A stretch of DNA of 64,000 nt from Viscum album. Taxonomy: Eukaryota; Streptophyta; Magnoliopsida; Santalales; Viscaceae. Position 1 is the stretch's first letter. Each line of letters opens with the position of its first letter. Below, one piece after another: positions 23,201-35,785 of this stretch. Both the position numbers and the translations under genes were made by a program. Under the pieces are notes generated by a model. The model saw only the letters and a list, made by a program, of their open reading frames with translations, was not told where the DNA came from and made no database searches. The stretch covers positions 428,655,101-428,719,100 of the forward strand of contig OY728130.1 of the NCBI GenBank assembly GCA_963277665.1. The letters run 5' to 3'.

Positions 23201-23603
23201 CTAGGCCGAGGCATTGTTCTTAGTGATGGTGGTTCGTGTTGTCGATGGTCTTCTTGCGCTGGCTGGTGTCAGTGGCTTGAAGAGGTTGCTCCTCTTGTTG
23301 TATGGAGGTTTGAGGTGTTGTTTTAGTTTCTTGTTGTGTCATCTTTCTTTCTAGTATTTTTTTAGTTGTAAAATTTATATTTTGGGATTTATTATTGGTG
23401 GTTTTGATTAAAATTTTAAAATATATTTTTTTGGGTTTTATTAGTTATTTTAATAAGATAAATTCAGGTAAATCATTCCCAAGGCATCTCATGTGATACC
23501 TGGGCACTTGTGCCAGCCTGTGGGGATCGGGAACTCCCTTCGGGCCTTGCCAAAAACTGATTCAGGCGACCATTTCAGGGTCGACCTGGCTTGGTTTGTG
23601 ACA
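20281..23603 (+). repeat. Element B, LTR 1
   Basis: 3323 bp from TGTCACACC to TTTGTGACA. It has an ATT/AAT-rich tract (20500-20740), a pyrimidine-rich stretch (20790-20990) that may hold the transcription start, and a candidate splice donor TTTCAG|GTAAGG near 21411-21416. A 12-bp near-palindrome GGTCCTTGGACC lies near 21190. Confidence 0.88.
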
Positions 23604-23606
23604 AAA

Positions 23607-23617
23607 TGGTATCAGAG
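23607..23617 (+). promoter_or_regulatory. Primer-binding site of element B, first internal region
   Basis: TGGTATCAGAG, complementary to the initiator Met tRNA 3' end, 3 nt after the LTR end. Confidence 0.85.
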
Positions 23618-25777
23618 GAGGTTCTTGTTATTTGGGGTGTCTAGTAGATAGAGATTAGGACTGTTGGGGCTCAGGAGGTAGGTTACGGGTTAGTGCCTGA
23701 TCACCACCGCTTGTGACGAGACCTGAGTTACCAGGGGAAGTCCGGTAGTGAGTATTATATCTTTGGTTGTTTTGGATTGAGGGATGACAATGGAAGCAAA
23801 TCAGTTCACGTTGTGGCCTCACATAGGGTGGTGACCCATGTGGAGTCCAAGTGCCCGGTTTAAGGTCTTCTTAGTGTTATTCCTTACTTGGGGCATGACT
23901 CACCACCACGCCACCGGGTTAGACACATACACTACTTCCTCATTCCAATGGTTTATATATGGTTATGTTTCGTTTTGAACTTGGTCGATGTGTGTGTGTT
24001 GAAAATGAAAGTGATTTCAAAATGAAAAAAAATGTTTTTTCCAAATTGTTTTTGAAATTATTAAAGTGGGTTTTTAAAGAGAAAGTGTATCGGTTTGGAA
24101 AAACTTGGCATGTGTTTGGATTTGGTAAGGAAAAAGAAGTGTTTGAACCTTATCACTTCTTATGGAAGGTCACACGTGCGTGGGTATGTACGGAGAGTGC
24201 GTAAGGGTACTTATTTGCAGATATTGTGAGCAATATTGAATGAATGCACATGTGACAGTTCATAAGGTGCCATAGGTGGGTTTTAAAATTTTAAAGAAAT
24301 GATGGTTTTAGAAAAGTGATTTATGCTTGTGTTTATATATGTTTGGATTATGGGCATGTTTCCTTTGGATTGTGTTGTTGCTTTGATTGAGTTTTGGCTT
24401 GATTCTAGTTTCTATGTTGTTTTCGTGTTGTTATGAGTTTGCCGCCCAAAAAGTCTCCAAAAGTTGTTAATGAGTTACGGCCAGTTCCTAGTTCTTTTGT
24501 GTGTTTATTGCTTATTGATGTAATTGATGTCTGTTAGAGGCAGTTGTGTATTTTGGAAAGATAGTGTGTATTCTAGTTGTTGGGAACTCCCGAGGTAGTT
24601 AAGGTTCATACCGTCCCAGTGTTAGTTGAGGGTTCAGTTCTGGACTAGTAAAGGTTCAAGGTCTCATCGTCGTTAGAGTCTGAGTGTAGTCAGTGGGGGT
24701 CAGCTCTTGTGAAGGTTCCTTTTCTGGAAAAGACCTTCGTCTGTACTGAATCCCAGTTTGTTGGATCGTTATCTCGCATTCCACTAGTGTGGCCATTCCA
24801 GGCATTCTAAGTTGCCTTGTCGCATCCCTCTGAAGTCTTGCTACTGTGCGGCTGTTCGGGTCACTAGTGAGAGTTCTGAAAGAAGTGTCGTTTGGGAGGA
24901 AGGAGTGAGGAATCAGAGTATGAAAATTCTTGGCTGTGAGGTAGAATATGCTTCAGCCATCAGGGACCCAACCACAGGTCTCGGGGTGAATCTCGCGCAC
25001 AGTCAGGAGTTGCCGAGGGTGTGTGGAACCTCTCGGTCCGGATCGTGTTTTCAGATTTGGGAGGAAAATATCCAAAGTTTCCTTGTTCTATTCTTATCAC
25101 TGTTTTAAGCTCATCCTTGTTGTGGTGGTGCGATGAAGTTGTTCTACTGTAGTATAAGCGGTCTTATCTATTCTCAGTATGGTTTCTAAATTGTTTGGAT
25201 TTCCTTGAAGGGTGTTGGGCCCGCGAATAACTGGGTCATTCTAATTTTGAGTTTGGTCTCAATTGTGTTCGTTAGGGGGGGGGGATGTTTGGTTTTGTGA
25301 AATTAATGAGTGGTGTTTTAGGGTCCTTTCTAAGCTCGGGCTAGAGATTCCCTAGTCTCCGGTTGCAGTGAGGATTTCATTCGGTCGATGTGAGAGGTGT
25401 TGAGTTCATTTCTTATCCTCAAATTGTTGGATCATTTCGTAGCAAGCTTCCCATTTAATTCTCTGGGTGTTGTTCGATCCATTTGAAGAAATTAAATGGG
25501 TTCGGTTTGGGAGTTCCCTCATTGGCCTCCCTAAGGGGTGGTGTGATCGGGTTTCAAGGTTTTCATATTAGTGAATTCTTGTGGTGGGGAGAACCCTCTC
25601 GTGTTCTCCCCTCAACCTTGGACTTCAGTTTTCCCTTACATCGGTCGGGTGTGACCTGTAAAGAGTAAGGTCATCCTGAGATTCTCTGTTTTCTTCAGTT
25701 CTTCTGGTTGTGTTTGGGCATGTACTCAATTATTGACCAATGTTCGACTTGATGAATTGCTGGGGGCAAAAAGTTTT
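23618..25777 (+). other. Element B internal region 1, no pol
   Basis: Small open stretches exist: 24433-24537 (34 codons, MSLPPKKSPKVVNELRPVP), 24812-25108 (98 codons) and 25483-25668 (61 codons). Each has a counterpart in internal region 2, but differences between the copies are mostly amino-acid changing, so coding constraint is doubtful. A position-typical gag start is conceivable for the first. A G run lies near 25276-25285. No protease, RT, RNase H or integrase motif is seen. Confidence 0.7.
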
Positions 25778-25791
25778 GTGGTGGGGAGAAT
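25778..25791 (+). promoter_or_regulatory. Polypurine tract before element B LTR 2
   Basis: GTGGTGGGGAGAAT immediately precedes the LTR start TGTCACACC. The same tract precedes LTR 3 (31301-31314). Confidence 0.8.
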
Positions 25792-28700
25792 TGTCACACC
25801 CTAACCCTTTTTACTATTATTTTATTTTATTATTTCTCTAATTCGGTTAGCTTCGTCAAGTCTCAAGTTGAGAGCTGGTCTAAAATTTTATCATTTAATA
25901 GTTTTGGTGGGTGTTGGACCGGTGCGCGGACATCGCATGGTTGGAGGTGACCACACAATCAGCCCAGGTACCTGCGCAAATATGTAATGTTTAAAATAAA
26001 TAAAGTTTGATGTAAATAAAATAAGTTAAAGGTTTAAATCGTAATAATCATGATATTTTTTCATAGATAATTTTTTTATTATTATTAAAAATTGTTAATA
26101 ACATTATTGTCATTGAAATTATTATAGTTATAATTATTATTTAGTTGTTATTAATTTGGTTATTATTTAAAATAAGTTGAATAAAATTATGATTATAATT
26201 ATTATTACTTTTAGTGTCATTATTATTATTATTAAAGTTATATTTTTATTAACATATGAAGTTTAAAAAAATATTTGAAATCCTAAATCTACCCATGTGC
26301 CTGGCGAACCCCGCCATCCATTTTTCTTTATTTTTTTATTTCTTTTTTCCTTCTTTTCCTTATCTTCTCATGCAACCTTTCTATTTTTTTGTCTCTCACA
26401 CACCCTTATATCTCTCCACTCTTTTTTCTAATTCTCATGCCCAACTCTCCCCGTTCCTCCCCCTTCGTTGCAGCATCACAACCCACCCCTATAAAATTAT
26501 TTTGGTGTAGAAGTCTCCACGTCCAGGCTCCCCTTTAGTGCCTCCATGGCTGGAGCTCCCTCAACCGCGGCCTCCTCTCGATCGCGACCTGCAGAAGGTG
26601 TGCTTTAAACCTCGACCGTGTCTTGATGGAGCACGACCCCCCTTTCTTGAGATCTCCAACATCCTTCGAGATTTATTTCGATTTTTTTTGTGTTGCTTCA
26701 GCGATTCGTTGAGGTATGGTCCTTGGACCCCTTTTCCTAAATTGATTTGGAGTTTTGTTTCTATTTCGGTACCTGGATAGGATTCAGTTAAAACCTTAAG
26801 GTTTGGATAATATCCGGTTGTTGTGTTCTTCCTTCAATAGGGTATGCGATTGACGTATTGGGACCCATTGGTCCATATTCTGGCATCCGCCTACAAGGGT
26901 GAGGATGATGAACTCGATTTGTCTTGCCGCCAATGTTTCAGGTAAGGTCAATGCACCCACTTTTTTGTTTCGCATCATCCAAATTTGGGTTTTATGATTT
27001 AATTGAGTCCCTGGTATTTAATTTTGTGTGTGTTGGTCTTCACCGCACTAACTTTGGGAGTCAAATGCGTTGTTAAGGTGTGACGATTATGTTTCTAGTG
27101 TGTGAGCTTTTGTGGGAGTGCGTGTACATGAGAAGGTGGCAGTGTGATCTTGAAAGCATTGGCTCGACCAATTATTTGACGTAGGTGGTTCCATGCCTTT
27201 GCGTCATTTGATTAATTTAATATGTTTATTTGATTTTGTAGATATGTTTTATGATATATTTTGGTGTCTCAAAAATATATTTTTGAAGTGTGTGGTATGC
27301 GTTCAATTGGATAATGAATTATTTGATGTGTTAGATTTATTGCACTTCTTTGAAATTAAACTGAGAATTGTTTGAGTAATTGAAAACATGTATTAATATG
27401 GTTATTTTGCGAATTTGGTTTTAAAGTGATGTTTCTATGTGAAATCAAGTGCATTTCTTGTGTAAACTCTCGTGTGAAATTTTTTAGTGTTTGATGAACT
27501 ATTTAATTGGATTTATTTTTTTAAATGTGATGTGTGAAACTTGTGTTTTGATAGCGTTAAATATGTGTCACTTTTTTAAAGTGGAATTCTTATGTGATAA
27601 TTGGGCGTTTTACATGTGCAATCCCATAGTGCACTAGTTATATTTTTTTTGTTAATTGTTTAATTAATTTAACAAGTCATGAATGTGGTGCGAATTATGA
27701 CGTGAAAAGGTTTTTGTGTGTGTTTGGTTGAAAGAGGTGATTTTGAGTGTGTTTTTGGTGTAAAGTCATGTTGTGCTTCTTACAAGTGTTTCAAAAATTG
27801 TGTATATAGTTTATTAAGTTGTGTGAGTAATGCGAAATAAATTTTTGAAGGGTTTGACATGTTGTATGATTTATATGCGGGGTACAGGTGAGTTTTTGTG
27901 TGTGCGAAGTCATGTGTGACTTCTTAAAATTATTTTATAATTTTTCTTAGTACTTTATTTAATGGTGAAAATAGTTGTTTAATTGTGCAAATGGTTTATT
28001 GAATTTTTAAGTGCTGAAAATGATGTATGAAGAAAACTTTGGTGTGCGTATTATTTAAAAATGGAAATTATTAGTGGAAATAGAATTTTTAAGTACAATT
28101 GGTATTTTGTAACATATGGGACTTGTTTGAGCACAAGGGAAACCCTGAGTATCTAGGTGGGAGGACCAGAACTAGTACGCTAGTGAATGGAGGGGTTTTG
28201 ACCATGGTTCACTTATCATGTTTGACATGACAACACAAAAAAACTATATTGGGGATGATTAGGGACCACTAGGTTATGGGTATGCTCCCTACTAGTGGCT
28301 CGTGCACGAGAACAGATATTTTTCATGGTTACTTTTCACCAAGGTACGAGGTTCTAGGGACCCACACCAGTTAGATGACCCTTATGGTATTTACCCATGC
28401 TGATCTACTATTCATGACATGGTGCCTTCTATCAGCATACGAAGGACCACTCAGGTGTGTGCGTGAGTTCTCTTTATAAATTTTCCCTTCCGCTTTAAAA
28501 TAGTGTTTGAAAAAAATGGTTTTTCTTAAAGTTTTAATTTTTCACTTTTAGCATGTAAATATTTTCCTTAAAAGTGTTTTTTTCTAAATGTATATTTTTG
28601 AATAAGCATGTTAAATTATCTCTTTGATGTTGCGACATAGAATCTTTTATTCGGTGGTTTCCTACTGGTCTCTTGGATCACACCATACATACACCTTTGG

Positions 28701-29130
28701 GTGCATGTAGTTTCGGTATCTTGTGTATCCCAGGTTGAGGCATCGTGCTTAGTGATGGTGGTTCGTGTTGTCAATGGTCTTCTTGCACTGGCTGGTGTCG
28801 GTGACTTGAGGAGGTTTCTCCTCTTGTTGTATAGAGGTTTGAGGTGTCGTTTTAGTTTCTCGTTGTGTCAGCATTATTTCTAGTATTTGTTTTGTTGTAA
28901 AATTTATATTTTAGGATTTATTATTGGTGGTTTTGATTAAAATTTTCAGATCGTTTTTTGGGTTTTATTAGTTATTTTAATAAGATAAATTTGGGTAAAT
29001 CTTTCCCAAGGCATCTCATGTGATACCCAGGCACTTGTTCCAGCCCGTGGGGATCAGGAACGCCCTTCGGGCCTTACCATCGACCGATTCGAGTGAACAT
29101 TTCAGGTTCGACCTGGCTTGGTTCATGACA
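25792..29130 (+). repeat. Element B, LTR 2
   Basis: 3339 bp, homologous to LTR 1 over its full length with numerous substitutions and small indels. It ends TTCATGACA, followed by the primer site. Confidence 0.88.
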
Positions 29131-29133
29131 AAA

Positions 29134-29144
29134 TGGTATCAGAG
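29134..29144 (+). promoter_or_regulatory. Primer-binding site of element B, second internal region
   Basis: TGGTATCAGAG, same spacing (3 nt) from the LTR as at 23607. Confidence 0.85.
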
Positions 29145-31300
29145 GAGGTTCTTGTTATTTGGGATGTCTTGTAGATGGAGATTAGGACTGTCGGGGCTCA
29201 GGAGGTAGGTTACGGGCCAGTGCCTGATCACCACCACTTGTGATGAGACCGGAGTTACCTGGGGAAGTCTGGGAGTGAGTCTTATATCTTGGGTTGTTTT
29301 GGATTGAGGGATGATAATGGAGGCGAATTGGTTCATGTTGCGGCGTCACATGGGGTGGTGACCCATGTGGAGTCCAAGTTCCCGGTTTAAGGTCCTCTTA
29401 GTGTTATGCCTTACTTGGGGCATGACTCACCACCATGTCACCGGGTTAGGTACATACACTACTTCCTCATTCCGATGGTTAATAGTTGGTTAAGTATCAT
29501 TTTGAACTTGGTCGATGTGTGTGTGTTGAAAATGAAAGTGATTTTGAAATGAAAAAAAGGGTTTCTTCCAAATTGTTTTTGAAATTAGTAAAGTGGGTTT
29601 TAAAAGATAAAGTGTATCGGTTTGGAAAAGCTTGGCATGTGTTTGGATTTGGTAAAGAAAAATAAGTGTTTGAACCTTGTCACTCCTTATGTAAGGTCAC
29701 ACGTGCGTGGGTATGTACGGAGAGTGTGTAAGGGAACTTGTTTGTAGATGATGTGAGCGATATTTAATGAATGCACATGTGATGGTTCATAAGGTGCCAT
29801 AGGTGGGTTTTAAAATTTTAAAGAAATGATGGTTTTGGAAAAGTGATTTATGATTGTGTTTATATATGATTAGCTTATGGTCATGTTTCCTTTGGATTGT
29901 GTTGTTGCTTTTATTGAGTTTTGGCTTGATGCTGGTTTCGATGTTGTTTTTGTGTTGTTATGAGTTTGTCGCCCAGAAAGCCTCCAAAAGTTGTTAATGA
30001 GTTACGCCCAGTTCCTAGTTCTTTTGTGCGTTTCTTGCTAATCGAGGTAATTGAGGTCTGTTAGAGGCAGTTGTGTAGTTCGGAAATATAGAGTGTCTTC
30101 AGGTTGTTGGGAACTCCTGAGGTAGTTAAGGTTCGTACTGTCCCAGTGTTAGTTGAGGGTTCAGTTCTAGACTAGTAAAGGTGGGATGTATCATCATTGT
30201 TGGAGTTTGAGTGTAGTTGGTGGGGGTCGGCTCTTGTGAAGGTTCCTCATCTGGAAAGGACCTTATTCTGTACCGCCTCCCAGTTTATTGGACCTTTCTC
30301 TCGCATGCCACTAGTGTGGCTGTTTCATGCATTCTAACTCACCTTGTCGCATCCCTCCAATGTCTTGCTACTGTGTGGATGTTCGGGCCACCAGTGAGGG
30401 TTCTGAAAGAAGTGTCGTTGGGGCGAAAGGAGTTAGGAATTAGAGTATGAAAATTCTTGATTGTGAGGAAGAAGATGCTTCAGCCATCAGGTCCCCAACC
30501 ACAGGTCTCAGGGTGAAGCTCGCACACAGTCAGGAGTTGTCAAGGGTGTGTGAAACCTCTCGGTCCATATCGTGTTTTTATCTTTTGGAGGGAAATATCC
30601 AAAGTTTACTTGTTATCTTCTTGTCACTGTTGTAAGCTCATCCTTGTTGTGGTGGTGTGATGAAGTTGTTCTACCGTAGTCTAAGTGGTCTTATCTGTTC
30701 TCAGTGAGGTTTTTAAATTGTTCGGATTTCCTTGATGGGTGTTGGGCCCTCGAATAAACAGGTCATTCAAATTTTGAGTTTTCTCTCAATTTTGTTTGTT
30801 AGGGGGGATGTTTGATTTTGTGAAATTAATGAGCAGTGTTTCAGGGTCCTTTCTAAGCTTAGGCTAGAGATTCCCTAGTCTCCGGTTGTGGTGAGGATTT
30901 CATTCGGTCGGTGTGAGAGGTGTTGAGTTAATTTCTTATCCTTGGGTTGTTGGGTCGTATCATAGAAAGCTTCCTGTTTAAGTATCTGGGTGTTGTTCGG
31001 TCCATGTGGAGAAATTAAATGGGTTCAGTTTGGGAGTTCCTGCATTGGCCCCCCTTGGGGGTGGTGTGATCGGGTTTCAACGTTTCCTTATTAGTGAATT
31101 CTTGTGGTGGGGAGAACCCTCCTGTGTTCTCCCCTCAACCTTTGGCTTCGGTTTTCCATTGCATCGGTCAGGTGTGACCTGTGAAAAGTAAGTTCATCCC
31201 GAGATTCTCAGTTTTCTTCAGTTCTTCTGGCTGTGTTCGGGCACAGACTCAATTATTGACCAATGTTCAGCTTGGGGACTTTCTGGGGGCATAAAGTTTT
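29145..31300 (+). other. Element B internal region 2, no pol
   Basis: Collinear with internal region 1. The 34-codon frame recurs at 29960-30064, the larger frame only as a shorter piece (30447-30635), and the 61-codon frame at 31006-31191 (LNGFSLGVPALAPLGGGVIG). No retroelement enzyme domain was found. Confidence 0.7.
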
Positions 31301-31314
31301 GTAGTGGGGAGAAT
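31301..31314 (+). promoter_or_regulatory. Polypurine tract before element B LTR 3
   Basis: GTAGTGGGGAGAAT abuts the LTR start at 31315. Confidence 0.78.
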
Positions 31315-33660
31315 TGTCACACCCAGACCCTTTTTACTGTTATTTTATTTTATTATTTCTCGTCTTCAGTTAGCTTAGTCAAGGCGCAAGTTGAGAGCTA
31401 GTCTAAAATTTTATCATTTAATAGTTTTGGTGGGTGTCAGACCGGTGTGCAGACATCGCATGGTTGGAAGTGACATTGAAATCGACCCAAGTACCCGCAC
31501 AAATATGTAACGTTTAAAATAAATAAAGTTTGATGTAAATAAAATAAGTTAAAGGTTTAAATCGTAATAATCATGATATTTTTGCGTAGATAATTTCTTT
31601 TATTAAAAATTGTTAATAACATTATTTTTATTGAAATCATTATAGATATAATTATTATTTAGTTGTTATTAATATGGTTATTATTTAAAAGAAGTTGAAT
31701 AAAATTATTATTATAATTATTATTACTTTTAGTGTCATAATTATTATTATTAAAGTTATTTTTTTATTATGATATGAAGTTTTTTTAAAAAAGATTTGAA
31801 ATCCTAAATCTATCCATGCACCTGGCACACCGCCATCCCTTTTTCTTTATTTTTTTTATTTCTTTTTTCCATCTTTTCCTTATCTTCTCATGCCCCTTTC
31901 TAATTTTTTGTCTCTCAGGCACCATTATCTCTTTCCACTCTTTTTTTTAATTCTTATGCCCAACTCTCCCCATTACTCCCCCTTCATTGCAGCATCACAC
32001 CCCACCCCTGTAATCTTCTTTTGGTGCGGCAGTCTCCACGACCAGGCTCCCCTTTAGTGCCTCCATGGCTGGAGCTCCCTCAAACACAGCCTCCTCTCGA
32101 TCACGACCTGCAACAGATGCGCTTTCACCCTTGAGCGTGTCTTGATGGCGCACGACCCCCCTTTACCGAGATCTCCCATGTCCTTCAAGATTTTTTTTGA
32201 TTTCTTTGTGTTGCTTCATCGATTCGTCTAGGTATGGTCCTTGGACCCCTTTTCCTTAATTGATTTGGCGTTTTGTTTCTATTTCGGTACTTGGATAGGA
32301 TTCAACCGAAACCCTAAGGTTTGGCTAATATTTGTTTGTTGTGTTCTTCCTTCAATAGGGTATGCGGTGGACGTATTGGGACCCATTGGTCCATATTCTA
32401 GCATCCGCCGCCACGGGTGAGGCTGATGAACTTGATTTGTCTTGCCGCCAATGTTTTGGGTAAGGTCAATGCACCCACTGTTTTGTTTCGCATCATCCAA
32501 ATTAGGGTTTTATGATTTAATTGACTCCCTGGTATTTAATTGTTTGTGCGTTGGTCTTCCCCGCACTAAATTTGGGAGTCAAATGTGTTGTTAAGGTGTG
32601 GAGATGATTTTTCTAGTGTGTGCGCTTTTGTGGGAGTGTGTGTACGTGAGCAGGTGGTGGTGTGATCTTGAAAACACTAGCTCGACCAATTATTTGAGGT
32701 AGGTGGTTACATGCCTTTGAGTCATTTGATTAATTTAATATGTTTATTTGATTTTATAAATATGTTTTATGATCTATTTTGGTGTCTCAAAAATATATTT
32801 TTGAAGTGTTTGGTATATGTTCAATTGGATAATGAATTATTTTGGTGTGTTAGATTTATTGTGCATATTTGAAATTAAATTGTGAATTGTTTGAGTGATT
32901 GAATACGTGTCTTAATATGGTTATTTTGTGAATTTTGATTTTAAGTGACATTTCTATGTGAAATCAAGGGCATTTTTTGTATAAACTCTCATGTGAAAAT
33001 TTGGAGTGTTTGATTAACTGTTTAATTGGATTTATTTTTTTTAAATGTGATGTGTGCAACTGGTGTTTGATAGCATTAAATATGTGTTAAATTTTTGAAG
33101 TGGAATTCTTATGTGAAAATTGGGCGTTTTACATGTGCAATCCCATAGTGATCTATTTATAAATATTCTGTTAATTGTTTAATTAATTTTACAAGTCATG
33201 AATGTGGTGTGAATTATGATGTGAAAAGGTTTTTGTGCGTGTTTTTTCCAAAGAGGTGACATTGAGTGAGTTTTTGGTGTAAATTCATGTTGTGCTTATT
33301 ACAAGTGTTTCAAAAATTGTGTATATGGTTTATTAAGTTGCGTGAGTAATGCAAAATACATTTTTGAAGGGTTTGACATGTTGTATGTTTTATGTGCGGG
33401 GTGCGGGTGAGTTTTTGTGTGTGCGAAGTCATGTGTGACTTCTTAAAATTATTTTATAATTTTTCTTAGTACTTTATTTAACGGTGAAAATTGTTGTTTA
33501 ATTGTGCAAATGGTTTATTATATTTTTAAGTACTGCAAATGATCATTGAAGAAAACTTTAGTGTGCGTATTATTTAAAAATGGGAATTATTAGTACAAAT
33601 AGAATTTTTAAGTACAATTGGTATTTTGTAACATATGGGACTTGTTTGAGCCCAAGGGAA
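31315..33660 (+). repeat. Element B, LTR 3, truncated at its 3' side
   Basis: Matches the first 2.35 kb of LTRs 1 and 2 and stops after CCCAAGGGAA, where the other copies continue with ACCCTGAGTAT or ACCCTGGGTAT. C-type LTR sequence follows. The same truncation point occurs at 48951, because this stretch was duplicated. Confidence 0.85.
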
Positions 33661-34008
33661 ACACACAATATAAGTGTGAAATTTATTATTATGATCATTT
33701 TTGGTCCACTTGGATTAGATTAGGACATTTATTATTATTTTATTTAAAGAAGAGTTAAAAGTGTGAAATTCAATGTTTAATAACTAAACCATTTTTAATA
33801 TAAGGATACACACAATATAAATTCAACTATAAATATTCATTATAAATATAAAATGATTTAATACATAATGGTATTTTATTTATAAATTTTAGACATTAAA
33901 TAATTTAATTTATTTATGACACAATGATGATGTAGTAATTATCTTATTAATGAAATAGTAAAATAATTGATATTATGAATATCCAAATAAATGTAAATTG
34001 AGACTTCT
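33661..34008 (+). repeat. C-type LTR fragment (C2), left of A1
   Basis: After about 40 bp of junction sequence it matches C1 from about 15,075 to 15,388. It breaks at AGACTTCT, where A1 is inserted, and resumes at 46226 with CTTTTGATGAATTAC, corresponding to 15,384 onward in C1. Confidence 0.8.
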
Positions 34009-35626
34009 TGTAACATCACAGGTAAATGAAGAAAAAGACATATTTCATATTTATTAATATTTGTGAATTAAATATTAATTTTACTTTAAAGGGGTTTCTA
34101 TGTTGGATAGCGTACCCGATACACAATAATGTGTTTCTTTGGAATCTTACGTTGCATACTAATAATATAATATTATTTTTTTAAATGGTAGTTAAATCCT
34201 AGCCATTGTATTGGTGGGAATGAACAAAACTAACTACAATATGATTATAAATGATTGTTTAATGTATTTACATTATCCAATAAAAAGTTAGATTCTTAAA
34301 ATGTGAATGAATCTAATTTTAAGCATAATTTACATTAAAAGGCCGACTTATCGCCTTTTAATGTCGAACCCTCTTTAAATATAGTTTTGGTCACTTTAAT
34401 ACATTCTAATTGACCAAATAAAATCCTTCTTTATACTGGGGACATCAAATTTTACTTTGGGTAATTTTTTGGTATTTTTCTGATAAAGTTCATTTTTAAT
34501 GAATAGTGAAAAATATTGTATTTTAATTCAAAAGTGCCTTTTAATCTAATTTATTTATATGGTTAGATTATATTTTTAGTTGGTTTTAATGTGTTATTAT
34601 AATATATTTTTACCATTTAATCCAATCTTGGTCATTGTAATTAATTTAACTTTGAAATTTGTCATAAATGAGTATCAATCTTATGATAGTTACTGTTTCT
34701 TAAAAACACGCTATTTGTTTTGATAACGGGAATTAATTTTAAAATTATTTAATGCCAATTCTATGTTTTTAATTTTTCAAAATAGACATCATTTTTGAAT
34801 TTGGAATATCAAATATTTCTTAGGATGATGTTTTGGTATTTTTCTGAAAAACTTCAATTGTTGATGAATAGTGAAACCACTTAGTGGTAGTTAAAAAAAC
34901 CGACATTTTCATTTAAATGAAATTTTACCACTTCTGTGAATTGAATTTCAAAAATACGACATACATGGTTGTTATTAAGAAGTAAAATGTGGTTCATTAA
35001 GATGAAAATATTTTTTGTTGAATAGTAACTTTTGACTTTTATTTACCGCGGTTAAAGGTAAAAAGGGTAATTCAAGGTTAAAAGAATATTATAATAATTC
35101 AAAATTACCTTAACACTTATCCAAACCTTATTGGATGAGTCATGGCCGACCATGGGAATCTTTCGGTTTAATTTGGGACCCCATTGATCCACTTGGGTGT
35201 GATAATGACAATTTAGATAAATTAATTTAATGTAAAGACAAAATCGACATTAACAAAATTCTTTTAGTAATTAATTTTTATATGGTGTTATATAAGTTAT
35301 ATTTTCGACTATAAATATTCATTGGAAAGGTAAAAATATTTCCTACATCATGGTATTTGTTTTATAATTTTTAGACAAAAATAAATTAAATTATTTATGA
35401 AATAATAATGATGCAGTATTTACCTCATTAATAAATCATTTAAATACATAAGATTATAATGATTAAAATAATATCCAAAACATGTCAAATTCTGATTGGA
35501 TGATTTTATTTATACCTTGAGTCATATTATATTCATCTTTAATGATTATTTAACCATTAGAAAACTAATATAATTATATAATAAAATAATAGTTTAACAC
35601 TTTCCTAAAGAGCCCCTCCTCCCCCT

Positions 35627-35635
35627 TATAAAAGG
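35627..35635 (+). promoter_or_regulatory. TATA box of A1 5' LTR
   Basis: TATAAAAGG within a C-rich context (CCCCTT before, AGACC after). It is intact at 44077 only as TATAAAAGA, and reads TATAAATGG at 50921 and TATAAAAGG at 59371. Confidence 0.65.
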
Positions 35636-35765
35636 AGACCACTTCTAACCGATTCCTCACACCTCTCAAGCCATTTGGATCGTCCAAAATCTGACCAATT
35701 AAGCTCCGTACATACCTCTACTCCTCCTAGAAGCCTTACCTTAGTCATAAGTCACTTCAAGAAGT

Positions 35766-35785
35766 CCTTTGGTTCAAACCAAAGG
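35766..35785 (+). other. Hairpin just upstream of putative splice donor (A1 5' LTR)
   Basis: CCTTTGGTT and AACCAAAGG form a 9-bp stem with a 2-nt spacer (so the real loop is larger). A candidate donor AAAG|GTAACG follows at 35804. Copies with one or two stem changes lie at equivalent places in the other three A LTRs. Confidence 0.6.

Larger units (their letters stand above)
20281..33660 (+). mobile_element. Element B: non-autonomous long-LTR retrotransposon, LTR-int-LTR-int-LTR
   Basis: Three LTR copies (20281, 25792, 31315) alternate with two internal regions of nearly equal size (2188 and 2184 bp). LTR ends are TGTCACA...TGTGACA. Each internal region starts with an iMet-tRNA primer site 3 nt after the LTR and ends with a GTGGGGAGAAT polypurine tract. 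Neither has recognisable gag-pol domains, so the element must have relied on proteins from a relative: a LARD-like element. The third LTR is cut at 33660 and fused to C sequence. The array probably arose by unequal recombination between LTRs. Confidence 0.85.

Noticed and set aside
20281..33660. Element B as a tandem satellite
   Set aside because: The units have LTR termini, primer sites and polypurine tracts at the right places, so they are retrotransposon parts.
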